64,000 bases of DNA from PALSA-894 sp963734185 (GCA_963734185.1 CAVTGA010000002.1:2728001-2792000); one strand, 5' to 3'; positions 24,709 through 33,054 are shown, numbered from the stretch's first letter. Notes: generated by a model from the letters alone, not told the origin. Program-made: numbers and translations.

Positions 24709-24810
24709 TGTCGCCTGCAATTTTGCATGTCAGCATTTCCATCGACTTGGCCGCTGCGGCGGACTATGCGTGGCCCCGACAGGGGCGGTGGCGACGACTG
24801 GGCCGCGACA

Positions 24811-25863
24811 ATGACGACACTGGTTACCGGCGGCAGCGGCTTTATCGGGCGGCACCTTGTTTCTGCCTTGCTCGCGCGCGGCAACGCCGTGCGCATCTTC
24901 GATACCTCCGTGCCGGTCAATCTGCCGCGTGAAGTCGAGTTCGTCGGCGGATCGATCCTCGACCGCGCCGCGCTCGAGCGCGCGCTCGAAGGCGTCGGCA
25001 CGGTCTACCATCTCGCCGCCAACGCGCAACTGTGGAGCCGTGACGCGCAAGAATTCGATCGCGTCAATCGCGTAGGCACCGAGACCGTGCTGGCGGCCGC
25101 TGCCGCGGCGAACGTGCGCCGGCTGGTCCACTGCTCGACCGAGGCGATCCTGCTGCCGCCGCGCGGCCACCCGCACATGGTCGACGAGGCGTCGGCTGGT
25201 CGCATTGGCGACATGGCGGGGTCCTACTCGCGCTCCAAGTTCCTGGCCGAGCAGGCCGCGCTGGCGGCGGCTGACGCCGGCCTGCCGGTCGTGATCGTCA
25301 ATCCCACGATTCCCGTCGGGCCCGGCGACCGCCATATGACCCCGCCGACCGCGATGCTGGCCCGCTTCCTGTTCAAGCCGTCGCGGCTGTTGCTCGACTG
25401 CACCCTGAACCTCGTCGACGTGCGCGACGTGGCCGAGGGCATGATGCTCGCAGCCGAGCGCGGCCGCGTCGGGGAGCGCTACATCCTCGGCGGCGAGAAC
25501 GTGCGGCTGCGCGGTCTGGCCGAGGCGGTGGCGCAGATGTCCGGCCGCACCGCGTCCAAGTGGGAAATTGCCGGGTCGCTCGCGCTCGCCGCGGCCGCGG
25601 TGTGCGAGTGGCTCGCCAGGAACGTGACCCACCGCCCGCCGGCCGCGACGATCGAAGGCGTGCAGCTCGCGCTGCGCTCGGCGCCGTTCGACAGCGGCAA
25701 GGCGCGGCGCGAACTCGGCTATGCGCCGCGTCCGGTGCAGGAGGCGATCGTCCACGCGGTGTCCTGGTTGCGCAGCACCGCGCCGGCGGCGCATGAGCCG
25801 GTGGAGGTCGCCGAAGCGGCAACAGTGCCCCGAACCCGAAGTTCGCACCCAATTCGCGGCTAG
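24811..25863 (+). CDS. NAD-dependent epimerase/dehydratase (extended SDR)
   Basis: A 350-residue extended short-chain dehydrogenase. It begins with the NAD motif TTLVTGGSGFIGRHLVSALL. The catalytic YSRSK lies in GSYSRSKFLAEQAAL and the Asn/Pro motif in IVNPTIPVGPGD. It resembles sugar epimerases and dihydroflavonol-reductase-like enzymes such as HpnA of hopanoid loci, but no hopanoid genes are near. The start at 24811 is set by the Rossmann motif. The last residues (VPRTRSSHPIRG) and the stop are encoded by a dispersed GAACCCGAAGTTCGC repeat, so the C-terminus is probably not native. Confidence 0.8.
   Translation: MTTLVTGGSGFIGRHLVSALLARGNAVRIFDTSVPVNLPREVEFVGGSILDRAALERALEGVGTVYHLAANAQLWSRDAQEFDRVNRVGTETVLAAAAAANVRRLVHCSTEAILLPPRGHPHMVDEASAGRIGDMAGSYSRSKFLAEQAALAAADAGLPVVIVNPTIPVGPGDRHMTPPTAMLARFLFKPSRLLLDCTLNLVDVRDVAEGMMLAAERGRVGERYILGGENVRLRGLAEAVAQMSGRTASKWEIAGSLALAAAAVCEWLARNVTHRPPAATIEGVQLALRSAPFDSGKARRELGYAPRPVQEAIVHAVSWLRSTAPAAHEPVEVAEAATVPRTRSSHPIRG
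25826..25863. repeat. Partial GAACCCGAAGTTCGC repeat at the epimerase 3' end
   Basis: GTGCCCCGAACCCGAAGTTC matches the left arm of the inverted repeat at 16754-16829. It supplies the final codons of the epimerase. Confidence 0.6.
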
Positions 25864-26004
25864 GGCGGATGCCGGCCTGACCCGCAATTCCTTGTCTTGG
25901 CGGACCTTTGCGGCTATAAGCCCGGCCGTCCGCGGCCCCGACACCCCTGGAGGCAGGCTGCGACATTTTCCGCAACAGAATCAACTCGATAAGGACCAAG
26001 ACCC

Positions 26005-26736
26005 ATGGCCACCGTCAATGAACTCAAGGCGACGGCGCGCCCGAAGGCCGGCAAGGGGGCCGCGCGGGCGGTGCGTCGCGAGGGCCGCGTGCCCGGCGTG
26101 ATCTACGGCGACAACCAGCCGCCGGTGACCATCGCGCTCGACTTCAAGGAACTGCGGCAGAGGATCTATGCCGGCCATTTCATGACCTCGGTGCTCAACA
26201 TCGACGTCGACGGCGCCAAGCAGCGGGTGATCCCGCGCGATTTCCAGCTCGATGCGGTCAAGGATCACCCGATCCACGTGGACTTCCTGCGGCTCGGCGA
26301 AGGCGCGCGCGTGCGCGTGCGCGTGCCGATCCATGTGGTGAACGCCGATCAGTCTCCGGGCGTGAAGCGCGGCGGCACCGTCAACATCGTGACGCATACG
26401 ATCGAGGTGCAGTGCTCGGCCGACGAGATCCCGCAGGCGTTCGACGTCGACCTGACCGGGCTCGAGATCAACTATTCCAAGCATCTGAGCGACATCACCC
26501 TGCCGGGGAACGTGCGGGTGCTGGAGCAGGGTGACGTGACGCTCGTTACGATCGTGCCGCCCTCGGGCTACGCCGAAGAAATGAAGGCGGCAGCCGAGGC
26601 CGCCGCTGCGGCTGCTGCAGCTGCTGCGGCCGCCGCGGAAGCCGGCGTCGTGCCGGCCGAAGGGGCGGCGCCCGGCGCGCCCGGTGCGCCAGGCGCTACG
26701 GCTCCGGCCGCGGGTGCCGCGCCCGAGAAGAAGTGA
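26005..26736 (+). CDS. rplY: 50S ribosomal protein L25 (general stress protein Ctc)
   Basis: A 243-residue bL25 of the long Ctc type, which binds 5S rRNA. The N-terminus TVNELKATARPKAGKGAARA and RVPGVIYGD are diagnostic, and the C-terminal TL5 domain reads VNIVTHTIEVQCSADEIPQA. A very long alanine run followed by a Gly/Ala/Pro tail (about residues 192-240) extends the protein, which is common in Hyphomicrobiales. It starts the rplY-pth-ychF cluster. The 140 bases upstream may carry the promoter. Confidence 0.94.
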   Translation: MATVNELKATARPKAGKGAARAVRREGRVPGVIYGDNQPPVTIALDFKELRQRIYAGHFMTSVLNIDVDGAKQRVIPRDFQLDAVKDHPIHVDFLRLGEGARVRVRVPIHVVNADQSPGVKRGGTVNIVTHTIEVQCSADEIPQAFDVDLTGLEINYSKHLSDITLPGNVRVLEQGDVTLVTIVPPSGYAEEMKAAAEAAAAAAAAAAAAAEAGVVPAEGAAPGAPGAPGATAPAAGAAPEKK

Positions 26737-26784
26737 GGGAGCCTGGGGCCGATCGGCAACGATCGGTCCCGGCCGGCCTGATTC

Positions 26785-27360
26785 ATGCTGCTGTTCGTCG
26801 GGCTCGGCAATCCGGGCGCCAAGCACACGGGCAACCGCCACAACATCGGTTTCATGGCGGTCGACGCCATTGCGCGACGTCACGGCTTCCCGCCGTGGCG
26901 CCGCCGCTTCAAGGGCGTGGCCACGGAGGCGCCGCTCGGCGGCGAGCGTGTGAGATTACTGTTGCCCGAAACCTTCATGAACAATTCCGGTCAAGCGGTG
27001 CTCGAAGCAATTCATAACTCTCCGTCCGACGTCGTGGTGTTTCTTGACTGGCTTCAGCTGCCGCTGGGCAAGGTCCGCGTGACAAGAAGCGGCGGGCTGG
27101 GAGGGCACAATGGGCTGCGCTCAATAACCGCGACTATCGGTAACGAGTATCGGCAAGTGAGGATTGGCATTGGTCGTCCTGAATCAAAGGACATGGTGCA
27201 CGACTACGTGCTGGATGATTTCGAGGAACCGGAGCTTGATCAGGTCGTGGCGCTGATCAACGTCATCGCGGAGAAGGCCGAACTCCTGGCGCGTGGGGAA
27301 GACCTCTCTTTTGAGAATGATGTTCGCTCCGCCATGGCATCCAGCGGTTCCAGAGTTTGA
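26785..27360 (+). CDS. pth: Peptidyl-tRNA hydrolase, divergent second half
   Basis: A 191-residue Pth, which frees tRNA from stalled peptidyl-tRNA. Catalytic and binding residues are kept: Asn in VGLGNPG, His in GNRHNIGF, Asn in ETFMNNSG, Asp in VVVFLDWLQLPLG and Asn in GLGGHNGLRS. The usual HDELDLPPG-type segment is changed to LDWLQLPLG. From about 27000 the codon use becomes poorer in G and C than the neighbours (ATT, CAT, AGA, TCA codons). Position between rplY and ychF is the normal one, so this looks like a replaced or recombined allele. Confidence 0.85.
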   Translation: MLLFVGLGNPGAKHTGNRHNIGFMAVDAIARRHGFPPWRRRFKGVATEAPLGGERVRLLLPETFMNNSGQAVLEAIHNSPSDVVVFLDWLQLPLGKVRVTRSGGLGGHNGLRSITATIGNEYRQVRIGIGRPESKDMVHDYVLDDFEEPELDQVVALINVIAEKAELLARGEDLSFENDVRSAMASSGSRV

Positions 27361-27400
27361 GTTGGCCACGCGGACTGAAAAACAAAAGCAAGAGAATACC

Positions 27401-28507
27401 ATGGGCTTCAAATGCGGCATCGTCGGCCTGCCGAACGTGGGCAAGTCGACTCTGTTCAATGCGCTGACCGAGACGGCGGCGGCGCAGGCGGCGAATTACA
27501 TGTTCTCGACCGTCGAAGCGAACATCGGCGAGGTCGCGGTTCCGGACGCGCGCCTCGATGTGCTGGGAAAAATCGCGAAGTCGGCCAAGCTGGTGCCGAC
27601 GCGGCTCTCGTTCGTCGATATCGCCGGCCTGGTCAGCGGCTCCTCGCGCGGCGAAGGGCTCGGCAACCAGATGCTCGGCCAGATCCGCGAGGTCGACGCC
27701 ATCCTCCACGTCGTGCGCTGCTACGTCGATCCCGACGTCACCCATGTGGGCAGCGCGAACCACCCCGTCGCCGACATCGAGACCATCGAGACCGAACTGA
27801 TGCTGGCCGATCTCGAAAGCCTCGAGAAGCGCATCGACGGACTGACCAAGAAAGCCAAGGGCAACGACAAGGACGCCGACGAAGCAAAACTGACGCTCGA
27901 TCTGGTCGACCGCGCGCTGGTGCTGTTGCGCGAGGGCAAGCCGGCGCGCTTCGTCGAGCGCAAGCCCGAGGAGGAAAAGGCGTTCCGCATGCTGATGCTG
28001 CTCACCGCGCTGCCGGTGCTCTATGTCAGCAACGTCGACGAGGCCGCGGCGGCGAGCGGGAACGAAATGTCGGAGAAGGTGGCGCAACGCGCCAGCGAGG
28101 AGGGCGCCGGCAGCGTGGTGATCTCGGCCAAGATCGAGGCCGAGATCGCGGTCCTGCCGGCCGAGGAACGCAACGACTATCTCGCCGCGATCGGGCTGGA
28201 AGAGCCGGGACTGAACCGGCTGATCCGCGCCGGCTACGCGCTGCTCAACCTCGTCACCTATTTCACCGCCGGGCCGAAGCAGTCGGCGGCCTGGACGGTG
28301 ACGCGCGGCACCAAGGCGCCGCAGGCCGCGGCGGTGATCCACACCGACTTCGAGCGCGGCTTCATCCGCGCCGAGACCATCGCCTACGACGACTACGTGA
28401 AGTTCTCGGGCGAGACCGGCGCGCGCGACGCCGGCAAAATGCGGCTCGAGGGCAAGGACTACGTCGTCGCCGACGGCGACGTGCTGCATTTCCGGTTTGC
28501 GACGTGA
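27401..28507 (+). CDS. ychF: Redox-regulated ATPase YchF
   Basis: A 368-residue Obg-like P-loop protein. G1 is GIVGLPNVGKSTLFNALT, G2/G3 read FVDIAGLVSGSSRGEG, and the G4 position is NVDE instead of NKxD, which explains the ATP preference of YchF. A C-terminal TGS domain holds AAVIHTDFERGFIRAET. Start at 27401 (MGFKCGIVGLPN). It binds the ribosome and takes part in stress responses in other bacteria. It is followed by a REP palindrome. Confidence 0.95.
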   Translation: MGFKCGIVGLPNVGKSTLFNALTETAAAQAANYMFSTVEANIGEVAVPDARLDVLGKIAKSAKLVPTRLSFVDIAGLVSGSSRGEGLGNQMLGQIREVDAILHVVRCYVDPDVTHVGSANHPVADIETIETELMLADLESLEKRIDGLTKKAKGNDKDADEAKLTLDLVDRALVLLREGKPARFVERKPEEEKAFRMLMLLTALPVLYVSNVDEAAAASGNEMSEKVAQRASEEGAGSVVISAKIEAEIAVLPAEERNDYLAAIGLEEPGLNRLIRAGYALLNLVTYFTAGPKQSAAWTVTRGTKAPQAAAVIHTDFERGFIRAETIAYDDYVKFSGETGARDAGKMRLEGKDYVVADGDVLHFRFAT

Positions 28508-28508
28508 G

Positions 28509-28599
28509 GTAGCCCGGATGGAGCCAAGGCGCGTCAAAGACGCGCCATGGCGTAATCCGGGACGGCTCCCGCATTCCGCTACGCTCCATGCGGGCTACG
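28509..28599. repeat. REP palindrome pair GTAGCCCGG...CGGGCTAC
   Basis: The unit starts GTAGCCCGGATGGAGCC and ends GCTCCATGCGGGCTAC, with an inner hairpin GGCGCGTCAAAGACGCGCC. The same family occurs at 30078-30161 and at the IS insertion site. Confidence 0.7.
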
Positions 28600-28608
28600 G
28601 GCTGCGAA

Positions 28609-30067
28609 TCACCCACAACAATTGCGCATCAGCCGCCCGTAGAAGCGGATCATCTCGGCATAGTTGTCGAGCGAGATGCGCTCGTTCGTTCCATGAAAGC
28701 GCGGCAGGTCGTCATTGGTAGAAGCGGAACACGTTGTCGGCGATGCCGATGAAATGCCGTGAATCCGTCAATGCCACCATCAAGCCCGGCGCCACGACGC
28801 TGGCGGGAAAGATCTCGCGGACCGTTCGCGCCAGCATCGCATAGGCCGCGCCTTGCGTGGCCGACACCGGCGAAGGATCGCTGTTGCCGGTCTCGGGCCT
28901 GATGGCGATCGCCGCGTCGCCGATCGCGCGGCGCGCATGCGCGATGACCGAGGCTTCGGTGTCACCGGGCAGGAGGCGGAAGTTCACCGTCGCGTCCGCG
29001 CGGCCGGGCAGGACGTTCTCCTTGTTGCCGGCGCTTACGATCGTCAGCGCGGTGGTGGTGCGCAGCATCGCGTTGGTGCCGGCGCCCTTGGCGAGCTCGC
29101 GCTGCACCAGCGGAGCGAACAGCCAGAGGTTCGAGAACAGGACGCGGTTGAGCCCATGCATCTCGGGCGCGAGCGCCTCGAACATGTCGCGCGCGACGCC
29201 GCGCAGCGCCGGCGGGAAGCTTTGGTCCTCCAGGCGTGCCAGCGCGGCGCTCATCATGCCGATCGCGGTGCGGCGCGGCGGCATCGACGAGTGGCCGGGC
29301 GTCGCCGCGGCTTCGAGCAGCAGCGTCACGTAGCCTTTTTCGGCCACACCGATCAGCGCCGCGGGCTGGTCGAGCCCGGGGATGGCCCGCTCCATCACCA
29401 GCAGGCCCTCGTCGAACACGAATTCGAGCCGGACCTTGCGCGCGGCCAACAGGTCGGCGATCGCCTTGGCGCCGCGCCGGCCCCCGACCTCCTCGTCATG
29501 CCCGAACGCCAGATGGATCGTGCGCCGCGGGGCGAAGCCGTCGCGCGCAAGACCCTCCACCGCCTCCATGATCGCATGGAGATTGCCCTTGTTGTCCCAC
29601 GCGCCGCGGCCCCAGATAAAGCCGTCGCGCACGACGCCTGCGAACGGCGGCGCCAGCCAATCGGTTTCGGTGCCGGGCGCGACCGGCACGACGTCCTGAT
29701 GCGCCAGCAGCAGGATCGGCGCGGCGGCCGGATCGCTGCCCGGCCAGGTGTAGAGCAGGCTGTAGGTGCCGACGGTTTCGCGCCGCAGCGCGCGGTGCGC
29801 CGCCGGGAAGCTTGCTTGCAGATGCGCGTGCAAGGCCGCAAACTGATCGGCGTTCTGGTCGGGCGCGAGGAAGTCCGAGATGGTGCGCAAGCGGATTGCG
29901 GCGGCGAGCCGTTCCGCGGCTGCCGCAGCATCGACCGGTTCGGGCGCGACCGCGGCGACTGCGATCTGGCGCGACGGCATGCGCCACGTGTTGATGCCGA
30001 CCGCGACGGCGAGCAGCGCGATTGCGGCGACGACCAACAGCAGGGCGTATTTCAGGAGCCGGAGCAT
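28609..30067 (-). pseudogene. M20 family metallopeptidase with a 3' frameshift
   Basis: An N-terminally anchored (MLRLLKYALLLVVAAIALL) zinc peptidase of the carboxypeptidase PM20D1 type. The metal ligands are present: His in LLLAHQDVVPV, Asp in WGRGAWDNKGN, Glu-Glu in GHDEEVGG and the last His in LTDSRHFIGI. In frame the protein stops at 28712 after NVFRFYQ. The expected tail (NDDLPRFHGTNERISLDNYA through YGRLMRNCCG) is present in another frame ending at 28609. A one-base indel near 28712-28717 therefore removes about 35 residues. It may still be active or be a sequencing error. Confidence 0.78.
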
Positions 30068-30077
30068 GGTCAGCCTG

Positions 30078-30161
30078 TAGCCCGGATTGAGCGCTTGCGA
30101 AATCCGGGACCGCCGTACCGCGAGGAAGCTCCCGGCTTTCGTTTCACTCAAGCCGGGCTAC
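30078..30161. repeat. REP palindrome pair upstream of the M20 gene
   Basis: GTAGCCCGGATTGAGCGC at the left and CACTCAAGCCGGGCTAC at the right, each with its own inner palindrome. It lies just upstream of the M20 start codon and might affect its transcription. Confidence 0.65.
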
Positions 30162-30177
30162 GGTACTGGGCCGGGGC

Positions 30178-30330
30178 TTAGCCAATCGATCCAAACGCGA
30201 AGCTGTGCCGTCCGATTGTGATGCTGAAGGCCGGGAACAAGCCGTAGGTTGCAAGCGCTGCCATGAGAACGGGCACGCCGAGCGAGCCGGTCAGCGAAAA
30301 GAAGAGGATCCAACCGATCTGTTCAGCCAT
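30178..30330 (-). CDS. Small membrane protein of unknown function
   Basis: A 50-residue open frame, MAEQIGWILFFSLTGSLGVP through RHSFAFGSIG. It contains two hydrophobic stretches. Its start overlaps by 8 bases the end of the membrane-protein gene at 30323-30763 on the same strand, so the two are probably one transcript. I do not recognise it; the tight overlap is the best support for it being real. Confidence 0.45.
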   Translation of the reverse strand: MAEQIGWILFFSLTGSLGVPVLMAALATYGLFPAFSITIGRHSFAFGSIG

Positions 30331-30763
30331 GGTGACCACCGACATTAGCTAGAAAGAAGCCGATATGAAGTGCCATCAGCACAAAGACTGCCATCCAACA
30401 TAGGGCGAACGTCGATGCCGGGAAAGAGGGCCGATCTCTCGGCCTTCGAGCTTCATAATATCTAGCAATGATGGGCTCGCCCCAGCGCACGATCGACATC
30501 CAAACGAACCCCGAAAGAATGAATGCGAACACATGCCAGTATACGATGATTGGGCGCAGTTGCGCGTTTCGAATGAACGGTTCGAAGTCCTTGGCTGTGA
30601 CCACCAAGCTTGCGTCGAATATGAGAACCGCCAGAAGAAAATCAGCCGCAGCGGATTGAGAATAGCCGGATTTTGCACGATGCATCCAATTGGCCCCGAA
30701 AATGCCGAGTGGAATGAGAACCGTTGCAGTGGCGAGCTTGATCAACTCCGTCAAATCCGACAT
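30323..30763 (-). CDS. Small integral membrane protein, atypical composition
   Basis: A 146-residue protein with about four transmembrane helices (LATATVLIPLGIFG, FLLAVLIFDASLVV, VYWHVFAFILSGFVWM, ALCWMAVFVLMALHIGFF). The codon use is less GC-rich than the surrounding genes. The start at 30763 (MSDLTELIKL) was chosen because the longer upstream extension looks non-native. No family is recognised. Together with the 50-residue gene that overlaps its end, it may be a transferred two-gene unit. Confidence 0.55.
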   Translation of the reverse strand: MSDLTELIKLATATVLIPLGIFGANWMHRAKSGYSQSAAADFLLAVLIFDASLVVTAKDFEPFIRNAQLRPIIVYWHVFAFILSGFVWMSIVRWGEPIIARYYEARRPRDRPSFPASTFALCWMAVFVLMALHIGFFLANVGGHHG

Positions 30764-30964
30764 GGCGCTTCTCGGACAATTTTGGACATGCTCACTTTGG
30801 CACGCTGATCGCAAAATGCGGTTCATGCAATGATCATGAACCTGGCGCGAACGCGTATGGGATGGGGCCATTGCGTGTCCCTCGCCCCGCGAACCTGGGC
30901 GCGAGCGGCAGGCGCCGCATGGCAGGCCATGGGAAGGCCCGAAAGCGGCGCCTCTTAGGACGGT

Positions 30965-31396
30965 TCACCCGCGCAGCGCGTTGCGCACCGCCGTCTCGAT
31001 CGAGGCGATGAACACGTAGCACCAGTAGTCGTCCAGCATCGGATAGTCGTCGCGTGCGTGCAGGGTCCGCACATGGGCGAGCGCCGCCGCCGCGCCGGCG
31101 AGTGTCGTCGGCACGGTGGCGGCGAACGCCTCGGCGGCCGCGTGCTCGACCTCGACCAGCGCCTCCATGATCTCGTCGTCCGGATATTCGGCCTTCACCT
31201 GCGCGTCATAGGCTGCGTAGGCGTGGGTGTGCGCCGCGCTCGCGGCATGGATCGGGTCCGTAGGGTGGGCATCGGCCGCTTGGCCGATGCCCACGCGGTC
31301 GGCGTCGGCCGCGCCCGGTGGACCGGCCGCGACCACGGCCGCTGACCCTGCAACCAGCGACCGGCGTGTGATAGAACGATGCGCAGCCTGCGCCAT
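30965..31396 (-). CDS. Exported hypothetical protein with an in-frame palindromic repeat
   Basis: A 143-residue protein. The N-terminus HRSITRRSLVAGSAAVVAAG looks like a Tat-type signal. The mature part is Ala/His-rich helical sequence (EIMEALVEVEHAAAEAFAAT) ending with DYWCYVFIASIETAVRNALRG. The segment DRVGIGQAADAHPTDP is encoded by a dispersed palindrome at 31260-31297 that reads through in frame. The function is unknown. Confidence 0.6.
   Translation of the reverse strand: MAQAAHRSITRRSLVAGSAAVVAAGPPGAADADRVGIGQAADAHPTDPIHAASAAHTHAYAAYDAQVKAEYPDDEIMEALVEVEHAAAEAFAATVPTTLAGAAAALAHVRTLHARDDYPMLDDYWCYVFIASIETAVRNALRG
31260..31297. repeat. GTAGGGTGGGC-type palindrome inside a coding sequence
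   Basis: GTAGGGTGGGCATCGGCC and GGCCGATGCCCACGC form a hairpin. It is a short member of the family seen between genes at 34774, 47700 and 60323, but here it lies inside a reading frame without breaking it. Confidence 0.65.
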
Positions 31397-31458
31397 GGCT
31401 CACCTCCGTGGCGTTGTCGCCTGCGCGATGTGCGAACACCGCGCCGGTCCGTGATTGT

Positions 31459-31510
31459 AGCCACTGTCTTTACACACGCAGGAACGGCTTGTCAAGCCAC
31501 TGTCTTTACA
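31459..31510 (+). promoter_or_regulatory. Two direct repeats overlapping the RHH gene start
   Basis: AGCCACTGTCTTTACA occurs at 31459-31474 and again at 31495-31510, a spacing of 36 bases. The second copy includes the A of the ATG start codon. No clear Shine-Dalgarno sequence precedes the ATG. The arrangement suggests binding sites for the encoded ribbon-helix-helix protein. Confidence 0.5.
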
Positions 31511-31677
31511 TGACGACGCAGCGAAACAAGACGGCGCAGGTCAATCTGCGCATGATGCCGGAGCTCAAGGAGGCGGCCGAGAAGGCTGCCGCCGCCGACC
31601 ACCGCTCGCTCACGTCGCTGATCGAGAAGCTGTTGTCGGACTATCTGCGGAAGAAGGGGTATCTGTCGAAGGATTGA
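31510..31677 (+). CDS. Small ribbon-helix-helix (Arc-type) DNA-binding protein
   Basis: A 55-residue protein: MTTQRNKTAQVNLRMMPELK followed by a helix and SLTSLIEKLLSDYLRKKGYL. The KTAQVNLRM strand and two helices match the ribbon-helix-helix fold used by Arc, ParD and CopG repressors. No toxin gene is beside it. Direct repeats at its start suggest autoregulation. Confidence 0.72.
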   Translation: MTTQRNKTAQVNLRMMPELKEAAEKAAAADHRSLTSLIEKLLSDYLRKKGYLSKD

Positions 31678-31695
31678 TCGAGGGAAGCGAAGAGC

Positions 31696-31986
31696 CTACA
31701 TCCCCCCGCGATTCCGGATCGCGGACAGATGCTCGTTGATGCGGAACACCATCAGGATCAGTTCGGCGATCAGACGCGCGAAGACGATGCCGGCGAGCAT
31801 GGCGATGAACGCGACGATTGCCGCGAGCGCCCCGCCGATCGGGTTGACCGGCATGGTCAGCAGCGCCGAGACGATGGCGGCAAGCCCGCTCAGCACGATG
31901 ATGACGACCGCGAGCACATAGAAGACCTTGATGATCGAAGGCGTGATGAACCGTTCCCATTGGAACAGGTCGCCGATGCGGAACAT
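31696..31986 (-). CDS. DUF4282-like membrane protein
   Basis: A 96-residue protein with two transmembrane helices (IKVFYVLAVVIIVLSGLAAI and LAAIVAFIAMLAGIVFARL). The start MFRIGDLFQWERFITPSI and the ending LIAELILMVFRINEHLSAIR match the DUF4282 family. The function is not known. Convergent with the RHH gene, 18 bases apart. Confidence 0.75.
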   Translation of the reverse strand: MFRIGDLFQWERFITPSIIKVFYVLAVVIIVLSGLAAIVSALLTMPVNPIGGALAAIVAFIAMLAGIVFARLIAELILMVFRINEHLSAIRNRGGM

Positions 31987-32122
31987 GAGTCGCCTCCCCG
32001 CGCGGCCCGAGACTGCACGCGTCCCGCCCGATGTCAATGCAGCCGCGCGCTTCAAGCTGTTGACGCCAGCGGCAGCGGAAGTCTAGGGATCGAGCCACGC
32101 TTTTGGGGGCGGAGGGTGGGCG

Positions 32123-32581
32123 GTGCCGCGGCTTTATTTTGAGGATTTCAAGGCCGGCGCCGTCGCCGAATACGGTCCGCGCACGGTCACGCGCGCGGAG
32201 ATCGTCGCGTTCGCGGCCGAGTTCGACCCGCAGCCGATGCACCTCGACGAGGAGGCCGCGCGCGCCACCATGCTGGGCGGGCTTGCGGCGTCGGGCTGGC
32301 ACACCTGCTGCATCCTGATGCGCATGCTCACCGACGGCTTCCTGCTCGAGACCGCCTCGATGGGCGCACCCGGCGTCGACGAGGTGAAATGGCTCAAGCC
32401 GGTGCGGCCGGGCGACAGCCTGACGGTGCGCGGGACGGTACAGAGCGCGCGCGCCTCGCACAGCAGGCCGGATCGCGGCTTTGTTCATCTCCTGTGGGAA
32501 GTGTTCAACCAGCACGGCGAGAAGGTCATGATCTTGGCCTGCCCGCAGATGCTGCTGCGGCGCGACGCGGGCGCGGCATGA
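32123..32581 (+). CDS. MaoC-type hotdog dehydratase (first of pair)
   Basis: A 152-residue R-specific enoyl-CoA hydratase-like protein. The hydratase motif with catalytic Asp and His is AAEFDPQPMHLDEEAA, followed by LAASGWHTCCILMRM. Related proteins hydrate enoyl-CoA or act in fatty-acid, PHA or dicarboxylate pathways. GTG start after GGAGGGTGGG. It overlaps the next gene, its paralog, by four bases. Confidence 0.83.
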   Translation: MPRLYFEDFKAGAVAEYGPRTVTRAEIVAFAAEFDPQPMHLDEEAARATMLGGLAASGWHTCCILMRMLTDGFLLETASMGAPGVDEVKWLKPVRPGDSLTVRGTVQSARASHSRPDRGFVHLLWEVFNQHGEKVMILACPQMLLRRDAGAA

Positions 32582-33054
32582 GATATTTCGACGATATCGC
32601 GCTCGGCGACCGCCTTGCGCTCGGCAGCCACACCTTCACGGCCGCGGAGATCAAGACGTTCGCGGCGAAGTTCGACCCGCAGCCGTTCCACGTGGACGAG
32701 GCGGCGGCCGCGCATTCGCATTTCGGCGCGCTGTGCGCGTCGGGCTGGCACACGATCGCGGTCTGGATGCGGCTGCGCGTGCTCTACGGGCGACGCGAGG
32801 ACGCCGAGCGCGCGGCGCGCGGCGAGGTCATCGCCAAGCTCGGGCCGTCGCCCGGCTTTCGCGAATTGAAATGGTTGAAGCCGGTCTATGCCGGCGATAC
32901 CATCGCGTTCGCGTCGGAGGTGGTCGAGAAGCGGGCATCGCAAAGCCGTCCGGGATGGGGCCTCATCTTCGCCCGCAACACCGGGATCAACCAGAACGGC
33001 GAACTGGCGATGTCGTTCATCGGTTCGGGTTTCGTCGAGCGCAGGCCGACATGA
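32578..33054 (+). CDS. MaoC-type hotdog dehydratase (second of pair)
   Basis: A 158-residue paralog of the preceding gene with the same motif (AAKFDPQPFHVDEAAA) and CASGWHTIAVWMRL. The two could act as a heteromer, or as separate hydratases. It overlaps both neighbours by four bases (ATGA), so the three genes MaoC-MaoC-MFS form a translationally coupled operon. Confidence 0.83.
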   Translation: MRYFDDIALGDRLALGSHTFTAAEIKTFAAKFDPQPFHVDEAAAAHSHFGALCASGWHTIAVWMRLRVLYGRREDAERAARGEVIAKLGPSPGFRELKWLKPVYAGDTIAFASEVVEKRASQSRPGWGLIFARNTGINQNGELAMSFIGSGFVERRPT

